Of a stretch of 13,189 nucleotides of DNA, positions 7,224 to 13,189 are shown one piece after another. Each line of letters starts with the position of its first letter. Position 1 is the first letter of the stretch. The stretch spans positions 1 to 13,189 of the forward strand of contig CALBGD010000070.1 of the NCBI GenBank assembly GCA_937893735.1, given 5' to 3'. The notes under the pieces were generated by a model. That model had not been told where the DNA came from and ran no database searches. It saw only the letters and a list, made by a program, of their open reading frames with translations. The position numbers and the translations under genes are program-made. This DNA comes from an uncultured Clostridia bacterium (lineage in GTDB: Bacteria; Bacillota; Clostridia; Oscillospirales; Ruminococcaceae).

Positions 7224-9569
7224 TCAGAAGCTCAGCAGCACCCTGATGAAGCACATATAGTAGTAGATGAACCAGGTCGGCATTTTCTCCAGCTTATCCA
7301 GCTTTTCGCGGCTGAAGGTCATGTTGCGCCAGCCGAGCTTAAACGCAAGCTTATGGTTCCACTTGCACCTTCCGGAAACATCGACTTTCAGCGTCCTGCC
7401 CATCTTTTCGAACATCTCCTGCTTTGCCTTTGCGCAGTTGAACTTGAACACAAGCGCACGCTTCTGGCTGCGGAGCATCTTGCTGTCGTCTATTCTGGAA
7501 GCGACTATCGCGCCGTCGTCCACTGCGGACTGGAACGCTTTCAGAGCGCGCTCATTCCGGATAACGCAGCTTGTGTGCTTTATGGGGTTCTTCTTCATCT
7601 CTTTCAGCCAGATATCGCCGAAGCTGATATCCGCCGTGTTGCAGTAGTGATCCTGGCATACCATGCAGCTCTCGCGGCTGAAGAAATACGCGTTCTTGTA
7701 CGCGCATATCGTCTTGGGATAGCTGAGGGTCTTTTCGCTGCCGTCCTCGTACTGCACGGTGGAGAGCCCTCTCCAGTGGCCGCGGCGGTAATACAGCCGC
7801 TTTGCGCCCTCCAGCGGGATTTTCTTCTTGCGCAGGGGAACGAGGGTCGCGTTTTCGGTGTGGCTGCCGCTGCAGTAAAGTCCGAGCTTCAGCACTACCT
7901 TTTCCCGGAGCTCAGGCTCCTTTTCCAGCATGGAGGTGAACGCCCTCATCTGGCACGGAACCAGCACCACGGCAAGCTTTCCATTGAACTTCCGGAGCAT
8001 ATCAACGTGCTTCATCAGCGGCATGAACATATACACCGAGGAGGAACTTTCCATCAGCTCTTCCTTTGTGGTGGCGATGAATGTCTTGTAGCCGAGCTTT
8101 CCGTCCTTTATCTCGCTGCGTGTTACCCACGCGCCGTCTATCTCGCCCTTTTCGAGCATATGGCACAGCAGAGCCGTCACCATACCGCCGGAAGCGGCGT
8201 TGGCGCGTATATTCTCGTCGGCGGCGTAGCCCATGCGGCAGCATATATGCTCGCCCATGTAGTGCTCCGGGCGGTTGAAATCAAGCAGCTTTACCTTTTT
8301 CGGCTTTGCGTATACCTTGTCTATCTCCTCGCTTATGAAGCGGATATTGTCGCGGCTGCTCTCCAGCACTGCGGGGAGATTTTCCTTTATCTTCTCGCGG
8401 ATATTCGGGCTTTCCTTGATGAAGCCCATGAACTTTATCTTCAGCGCGTCAAGCTCCAGCGCGGAGAAATCCACCGCGTACTCGCCCAGCCCGAACATAT
8501 CGAGTACTTCCTTGTACTTGTGGCTCCAGCCTATCAGCAGCACCGGGGTGCACTTTTCAAGCGCGCCTATCATCGCATGGAATCTGGAAGCCACCAGAAC
8601 CTCGCTGTGCGCCAGCAGCTCGCGTATCTCCTCCGGAGCCATCTCGCGCGGCTCCCACATAACGCGCGCCTTGTCGCGGACGGAGTTGTAGACCTCCGTG
8701 CAGATGATAAGGTCGTTGTTGCGGGGCTTCTCGCTGCCCTCCCGGGCGGCATTAGCGATGAGCAGCACGTTGTAGTCCTGCTCGTTGAGCCAGTTTATGA
8801 ACTGCACCATGCAGCCCTTGTAGTCCTTGCCCATCTTCTCGCACTTGCCCTGAACGACGCTGCTTATGGACAGCGCTACCACGCGCTTGCGGAAAAACGG
8901 ACTTTCTTCGCACAGCTTTTCCACTTTTTCGGCGTAATATTCACTGTCGGGCATGGAAAACGCTCCGTCTGCGCAGAGCTTCACGTTTTCGGTTATGCCT
9001 ATGCCCGCGAGGTTTTCCTGCGTTATTTTTCCGCGGGCGCATATCAGCTTTATCTTCGGGAGAATCCACTTTGCAAGGAACTTGTTCCAGCCGCTCTTGA
9101 ACGTGCCGAGCGCCTGCGAATACTTCACCACCGGGACTCCGCACAGCATGGGCACCGCCGCGCAGACGAACGCGTATGTGTTCATGATGAAGCCGCGGCT
9201 GTCAACGAACGATATCCCGGCCTCGTCTATAACTATATCGCACTGGGAATACGCCTTGATTATCTTGCACATCTCCAGCACCTTCCTGAACGGCGGGATA
9301 TACCGCAGGAAGCTGTAAATCACCGCCAGCGGGAACGCAATGAACATCAGGCGCTCCGGCTTGGTGTTGACCACCTTTATGAAGTCGTATTTCTCCGGCA
9401 TTTCCGCTATGAGCTTCCTGTCCGCGCCGGGGTAGGTGGACATCAGGTATATGTTCAGCTTCTCGCCGTAGCGCTCCTTAAGCTGCTTTATCGAGCTTTG
9501 CAGCATTGCCGCAGCGCCCTTGTTTCCGCTGAAGCAGGCGGCGGTTATGGCTATGTTTATGGGTTTCAT
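7224..9569 (-). CDS. Polysaccharide pyruvyltransferase fused to FrhB-like domain
   Basis: Two-domain protein of 781 aa. Residues 1 to about 385 match the polysaccharide pyruvyltransferase family (CsaB/WcaK type), which adds pyruvate ketals to sugars. The start AITAACFSGNKGAAAML and the SRFHAMIGALEKCTPVLLIG stretch (His near 330) are typical. Residues from about 440 match the coenzyme F420 hydrogenase/dehydrogenase beta subunit (FrhB): IRANAASGGMVTALL near 455, LVPCQMRAF near 538, GLYCSGSH, and CMVCQDHYC (635-643) leading into ADISFGDIW. The N-terminal ferredoxin domain usual in stand-alone FrhB homologues is missing, its place taken by the transferase. FrhB-like flavoproteins are often encoded in exopolysaccharide clusters, but their reaction there is not established. 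The ATG at 9569 has an AAAGGAAG ribosome site and lies about 43 nt from a strong promoter. No signal peptide or membrane segment is seen, so it is cytoplasmic. Confidence 0.9.
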   Translation of the reverse strand: MKPINIAITAACFSGNKGAAAMLQSSIKQLKERYGEKLNIYLMSTYPGADRKLIAEMPEKYDFIKVVNTKPERLMFIAFPLAVIYSFLRYIPPFRKVLEMCKIIKAYSQCDIVIDEAGISFVDSRGFIMNTYAFVCAAVPMLCGVPVVKYSQALGTFKSGWNKFLAKWILPKIKLICARGKITQENLAGIGITENVKLCADGAFSMPDSEYYAEKVEKLCEESPFFRKRVVALSISSVVQGKCEKMGKDYKGCMVQFINWLNEQDYNVLLIANAAREGSEKPRNNDLIICTEVYNSVRDKARVMWEPREMAPEEIRELLAHSEVLVASRFHAMIGALEKCTPVLLIGWSHKYKEVLDMFGLGEYAVDFSALELDALKIKFMGFIKESPNIREKIKENLPAVLESSRDNIRFISEEIDKVYAKPKKVKLLDFNRPEHYMGEHICCRMGYAADENIRANAASGGMVTALLCHMLEKGEIDGAWVTRSEIKDGKLGYKTFIATTKEELMESSSSVYMFMPLMKHVDMLRKFNGKLAVVLVPCQMRAFTSMLEKEPELREKVVLKLGLYCSGSHTENATLVPLRKKKIPLEGAKRLYYRRGHWRGLSTVQYEDGSEKTLSYPKTICAYKNAYFFSRESCMVCQDHYCNTADISFGDIWLKEMKKNPIKHTSCVIRNERALKAFQSAVDDGAIVASRIDDSKMLRSQKRALVFKFNCAKAKQEMFEKMGRTLKVDVSGRCKWNHKLAFKLGWRNMTFSREKLDKLEKMPTWFIYYYMCFIRVLLSF

Positions 9570-9608
9570 TTGCTTGCTTCCTTTATCTTTATTTTGTTGG
9601 ACATAACA

Positions 9609-9625
9609 ATACAATTATATTGTAT
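9609..9625. promoter_or_regulatory. Palindrome over the -10 box, candidate operator
   Basis: ATACAAT-TAT-ATTGTAT is a 7-3-7 perfect inverted repeat. It covers the whole -10 box (9619-9624) and the predicted start site of the leftward promoter, where a repressor dimer could block transcription. No cognate regulator is encoded in the window, and the AT-rich composition leaves chance possible. Confidence 0.4.
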
Positions 9626-9647
9626 CACAGAAACACCGTTTTGTCAA
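9619..9647 (-). promoter_or_regulatory. Sigma-A-type promoter of the pyruvyltransferase operon
   Basis: Read on the - strand: a perfect TTGACA (9647-9642), a 17-nt spacer and TACAAT (9624-9619). Predicted start is near 9612, giving a leader of about 43 nt. It probably drives the fused transferase, the UPF0104 protein and cca, and possibly mreB. Confidence 0.87.
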
Positions 9648-9700
9648 AAGAAAAGTATGTGAAAACGCGGATAAAGTCCAAAAAAATCCTCGTTACCCCC

Positions 9701-9729
9701 TTAACATTTGCGCCGATTTATGTTATAAT
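9701..9729 (+). promoter_or_regulatory. Sigma-A-type promoter with extended -10
   Basis: TTAACA (9701-9706), a 17-nt spacer and TATAAT (9724-9729), preceded by TGT to give an extended -10 (TGTTATAAT). It faces away from the leftward promoter, 53 nt apart at the -35 boxes. It should drive the membrane protein gene and probably lepA and hemW as well, since no terminator intervenes. Confidence 0.87.
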
Positions 9730-9775
9730 AATTTTGTATATTATAAAAAATCCGGGAACTACTGAAAGGAAATAT

Positions 9776-10495
9776 ATGGACGACAAAAAAGAAACACAGA
9801 TCCCCGCAGAGCCTGAGGAGGTCAAAACTCCCGCCGAGCCTGAAACCGAGCCTGCCGACGGCGAATACACCGGAATGCCGAAATGGAAGGCAGGACTCCT
9901 GAAATGCCTGCCCATGCTGATAGTGCTTGCCTGCACCGGGCTTTTCATCTTCGGAATAAAGGCGGTCATCGGAATATTCTACAAGCCGCATGACGAGCTG
10001 TACACCAAAATGGACAACGGAACGGAATACACCATCGTGAAGTGCTATCAGAATCCCACATCCTACTTCTACGTTTACGACAGCGACAAGTTCGAGTGGA
10101 ACGAGGCGGAATACGACAACGTTGCGGGCGAGCACAACGACGCGCACCTCCACAAGGTGCCGGAGGTGTATTTCGTGCTCAACGAGAGCGCTCCGGACAT
10201 GGACAAGACCACGGTGAAACTCCTTGTCGAGGGCAACGGGCTTAAGGTGTTCCAGTTCGGGGAGTTCATACTCTACCGTCTGGAGGGGCAGTACGGAGTT
10301 TTCGCGCCGCTGAGGGACTACACCGAAAGCGCCACCGACCGCAAGAACGACCTCTACGTTGTACGCCAGCTCATGAAGAACGACAACTGGCAGGGCTTTG
10401 AAATGCCGTACCGCGACGACGAGAGCTTCTACGACATTCTCGAAAAGCTGGAATGGCACCTCGACAACCAGTACGGAGAGGATCATTCCACCTGA
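9776..10495 (+). CDS. Unrecognised single-pass membrane protein
   Basis: The product is 239 aa and I do not recognise it. Residues 1-41 are charged and repetitive ([17 protein letters not shown]), probably cytoplasmic and disordered. One membrane segment follows at about 42-68 ([21 protein letters not shown] and on). The remaining ~170 residues are acidic and aromatic-rich, probably outside the cell, with no cysteine motif or catalytic signature beyond a lone Cys near 86. The basic PKWK before the segment fits an N-in/C-out anchor. The ATG at 9776 has GAAAGGA (9763-9769) as ribosome site; longer in-frame starts upstream would overlap the promoter and can be ruled out. lepA follows after 59 nt with no terminator, so they are probably co-transcribed. 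The window gives no functional clue. Confidence 0.88.
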   Translation: MDDKKETQIPAEPEEVKTPAEPETEPADGEYTGMPKWKAGLLKCLPMLIVLACTGLFIFGIKAVIGIFYKPHDELYTKMDNGTEYTIVKCYQNPTSYFYVYDSDKFEWNEAEYDNVAGEHNDAHLHKVPEVYFVLNESAPDMDKTTVKLLVEGNGLKVFQFGEFILYRLEGQYGVFAPLRDYTESATDRKNDLYVVRQLMKNDNWQGFEMPYRDDESFYDILEKLEWHLDNQYGEDHST

Positions 10496-10554
10496 CACCG
10501 CAGATACAGAAAAAACACACCGGCGCAGAGCGCCTGAAAGGAAAGATAAAATAC

Positions 10555-12372
10555 ATGGCTGATACAAGCTATCTCGACAAGATACGCAACTTCTGCATAA
10601 TCGCACACATCGACCACGGAAAATCCACCCTCGCAGACCGTATTCTGGAGCAGACCCAGACTGTCGCCCTCCGCGACATGGAGGAGCAGCTCCTTGACAA
10701 CATGGACATCGAGCGCGAGCGCGGCATCACGATAAAGGCGCGCGCAGTGCGCCTGAAATACCACGCGGACGACGGCGAGGACTACATCTTCAACCTCATC
10801 GACACCCCCGGTCATGTGGACTTCAACTACGAGGTCTCCCGCTCGCTGGTTGCATGCGAGGGAGCCCTGCTCATCGTTGACGCTTCTCAGGGAATCGAGG
10901 CGCAGACCCTTGCCAACACCTATCTCGCAGTGGAAAACGACCTCGAGGTAGTTCCGGTCATCAACAAGATAGACCTGCCCTCCGCGCACCCCGAGGAGGT
11001 CAAGGAGGAGATCGAGAACGTAATAGGCATTCCCGCCGATGACGCGCCGGAGATCTCCGCGAAGATGGGCATAAATATTCACGCCGTAATGGAGGCTGTC
11101 GTAAAGTCCATTCCCGCGCCCAAGGGCGACACCGAGGCTCCGCTGAAAGCGCTGATATTCGACAGCTACTACGACAGCTACAAGGGAGTTATAACCTACG
11201 TCCGCATTAAGGAGGGCACCGTAAAGCCCGGCGACAGGATAAAAATGATGGCTACCGGAGCGGAATTCACCGTTGTTGAAACCGGATTCATGGGCGCCAC
11301 CGAGCTTGTTCCCTGCTCCGGGCTTAAGGCAGGCGAGGTAGGATATATCGCGGCTTCCATCAAGTCCATCGGCGAAACAAAGGTCGGCGACACCGTTACC
11401 TCCGCTGAAAACCCCGCCGCCGAGCCGCTCGCAGGCTACCGCGAGGTAAACCCGATGGTGTTCAGCGGTATCTATCCGGCGGACGGCGCGAAGTACGTTG
11501 ACCTCCGGGACGCGCTGGAAAAGCTCCAGCTAAACGACGCTTCTCTGTCGTTCGAGCCGGAGACCTCCGTTGCGCTGGGCTTCGGCTTCCGCTGCGGATT
11601 CCTCGGACTGCTCCACATGGAGATAATCCAGGAGCGTATTGAGCGCGAGTACAACCTCGATATCATCACCACCGCGCCCTCCGTTGTCTACAAGATAGAG
11701 CTGACTGACGGCACCGTGAAGATGATAGACAACCCCACAAACTACCCCGACCCCTCCGAGATAGCGCAGGCTTATGAACCAGTTGTCAACGCGCATGTTT
11801 ATGCGCCCTCGGATTATGTCGGCAACATCATGGAGCTCTGCCAGAACAGGCGCGGCACGTTCCGGGATATGAAGTATATCGACCAGAACCGCGTTGACCT
11901 GCACTATGAGCTCCCGCTGAATGAGATAGTTTACGACTTCTTCGACGCGCTGAAATCCCGCACACGCGGCTACGCAAGCTACGACTACGAGATGATGGGC
12001 TTCGTTCCGTCAAAGCTCGTTAAGCTGGATATCCTGCTCAACGGCGACGTTATAGACGCGCTTTCGTTCATCGTGCACAGCGACAAGGCATACGAGCGCG
12101 CCCGCAAGATGGCTGAAAAGCTAAAGGAGCATATCCCGCGGCAGATGTTCGAGATACCGATTCAGGCGGCTGTCGGCGGAAAGATAATCGCCCGCGAAAC
12201 GATAAAGGCGCTCCGCAAGGACGTCCTCGCAAAGTGCTACGGCGGCGACATCACCCGAAAGAAGAAGCTGCTTGAAAAGCAGAAGGAGGGCAAGAAGCGC
12301 ATGAGAGCCTTCGGTACCGTCGAAGTGCCGCAGGAGGCGTTCATGGCTGTCCTCAAGCTCGATGATGAATAA
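10555..12372 (+). CDS. lepA: Elongation factor 4 (ribosomal GTPase LepA)
   Basis: Translational GTPase of 605 aa, the usual length. It binds the ribosome and is linked to back-translocation, subunit biogenesis and initiation. G-domain motifs: AHIDHGKST (17-25), effector RGIT (56-59), DTPGH (83-87) and NKID (137-140). Then come the EF-G-like domains II, III and V, and the LepA-specific C-terminal domain ending [20 protein letters not shown], which marks it as LepA rather than EF-G or BipA. The ATG at 10555 ([20 protein letters not shown]) has AAAGGAAAG upstream. A small GGCGC/GCGCC hairpin (10522-10534) sits just before that ribosome site and has no T-run. The end overlaps the start of hemW by 8-11 nt, indicating coupled expression. 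Confidence 0.97.
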   Translation: MADTSYLDKIRNFCIIAHIDHGKSTLADRILEQTQTVALRDMEEQLLDNMDIERERGITIKARAVRLKYHADDGEDYIFNLIDTPGHVDFNYEVSRSLVACEGALLIVDASQGIEAQTLANTYLAVENDLEVVPVINKIDLPSAHPEEVKEEIENVIGIPADDAPEISAKMGINIHAVMEAVVKSIPAPKGDTEAPLKALIFDSYYDSYKGVITYVRIKEGTVKPGDRIKMMATGAEFTVVETGFMGATELVPCSGLKAGEVGYIAASIKSIGETKVGDTVTSAENPAAEPLAGYREVNPMVFSGIYPADGAKYVDLRDALEKLQLNDASLSFEPETSVALGFGFRCGFLGLLHMEIIQERIEREYNLDIITTAPSVVYKIELTDGTVKMIDNPTNYPDPSEIAQAYEPVVNAHVYAPSDYVGNIMELCQNRRGTFRDMKYIDQNRVDLHYELPLNEIVYDFFDALKSRTRGYASYDYEMMGFVPSKLVKLDILLNGDVIDALSFIVHSDKAYERARKMAEKLKEHIPRQMFEIPIQAAVGGKIIARETIKALRKDVLAKCYGGDITRKKKLLEKQKEGKKRMRAFGTVEVPQEAFMAVLKLDDE

Positions 12373-13189
12373 TCGCGGGCTGTATATCCACGTCCCGTTC
12401 TGCGTGCGGAAATGCCCCTACTGCGATTTCTACTCCACTGCGGGAGCCGGAGAGCTCCGGCAGGAGTACGCGCGGGCGGTGGTGCGGAACATCCGGAATT
12501 ACCCGGAGCAGTTCGACACAGTATATTTCGGCGGCGGAACCCCGAACCTCATCGCGGAATATATGGCGGATATCCTGTCCGCTGTGAACGCCGCTCCCGG
12601 GGCAGAGATATCCGCAGAATGCAACCCCGCGTCCGCGGATACCGGAACCCTCCGTATGATGAGAAGCGCCGGGGTAAACCGCATTTCCGTGGGAGTCCAG
12701 TCGCTCCAGGACGGGGAGCTGAAAAAGCTCGGCAGGCTGCATGATTCCGCACAGGCGCAGGAGCTTATCCTCGCCGCAAAGGAAGCCGGATTCGGCAGTA
12801 TTTCCGCCGATGTTATGCTCGGTATCCCCGGGCAGACTGCGGAGTCCCTCACCGACACGATAGAGCGGCTGGCAGGGCTCCCGGTGCAGCACATCTCCGC
12901 GTATATGCTCACGCTGGAACCGGAAACGCCTTTCGGGAAAAATCCGCCCCCGGACATGGCGGACGACGAGAAAATGGCGGACCTCTACACGCTGTGTCAG
13001 GAGCTCTGCGAAAAGCACGGCTTCGCGCAGTACGAGATAAGCAATTTCGCCCGGGAGGGCTTCCGGTGCCGCCACAACCTGAAATACTGGCGGGACGAGG
13101 AATACCTCGGGATAGGCCCGGCGGCGCACTCATTCTACGGCGGGAAGCGCTTCGCCGTCCCGCGCGACCTGCATGGCTTCATAGATTCC
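12362..13189 (+). CDS. hemW: Radical SAM protein HemW (partial, 3' end outside window)
   Basis: Open to the window edge, 276 codons visible of about 370-390 expected. HemW is a radical SAM protein related to coproporphyrinogen oxidase HemN and is regarded as a heme-binding chaperone rather than an oxidase. The 4Fe-4S motif is CVRKCPYC (Cys14, 18 and 21), followed by DF. Phe at this point, where HemN has a fourth cysteine, favours HemW. SAM-binding GGGTPN is at 57-62, with later family motifs [46 protein letters not shown] and GIGPAAHSF. Two adjacent ATGs (12362 and 12365) both overlap the lepA end; no strong ribosome site is visible, so start-up probably depends on lepA translation. The lepA-hemW order is common in Firmicutes, where hrcA-grpE-dnaK often follow. 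Confidence 0.95.
   Translation, partial: MMNNRGLYIHVPFCVRKCPYCDFYSTAGAGELRQEYARAVVRNIRNYPEQFDTVYFGGGTPNLIAEYMADILSAVNAAPGAEISAECNPASADTGTLRMMRSAGVNRISVGVQSLQDGELKKLGRLHDSAQAQELILAAKEAGFGSISADVMLGIPGQTAESLTDTIERLAGLPVQHISAYMLTLEPETPFGKNPPPDMADDEKMADLYTLCQELCEKHGFAQYEISNFAREGFRCRHNLKYWRDEEYLGIGPAAHSFYGGKRFAVPRDLHGFIDS

Noticed and set aside
7056..9662. 868-codon open frame on the + strand
   Set aside because: It lies antisense to the fused pyruvyltransferase-FrhB and UPF0104 genes, which have clear family motifs. The frame is open because of the codon bias of the real genes, and its product looks like low-information Leu/His/Arg-rich sequence.

Overview
The window looks like chromosomal DNA from a Gram-positive, Clostridia-type bacterium, perhaps of the Ruminococcus/Oscillospiraceae group. 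The basis is strong sigma-A-type promoters, purine-rich ribosome sites, a four-cysteine L28, the lepA-hemW gene order and the style of the TrpRS sequence. The family assignment is inference. Most of the content is housekeeping.

Left part, + strand (1-3350). A tryptophanyl-tRNA synthetase gene (trpS) is broken by a frameshift at about 421, apparently a deletion of about 17 nt. Next come rpmB (L28) with its own promoter and terminator, then a two-gene ABC-2 exporter cassette with its own promoter. A strong hairpin terminator at 3327-3350 separates it from the converging leftward genes.

Middle part, - strand (3356-9569), in transcription order: a fused polysaccharide pyruvyltransferase/FrhB-like protein, a UPF0104/LPG-synthase-type membrane protein, the CCA-adding enzyme gene, a structured repeat array, and an MreB-type actin gene. 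The first two form a small envelope-glycan module. The 411-nt gap between cca and mreB holds three tandem 109-nt units. Each folds into the same three-part structure, and the base changes between copies are almost all compensatory or confined to loops. This array is the most unusual item in the window. The cca stop codon lies inside its edge.

Right part, + strand (9701-13189). A 206-nt divergent intergenic region carries two back-to-back promoters and a palindrome over the leftward -10 box. Rightward genes encode an unrecognised single-pass membrane protein, the ribosomal GTPase LepA/EF4, and HemW, which is cut off by the window end.
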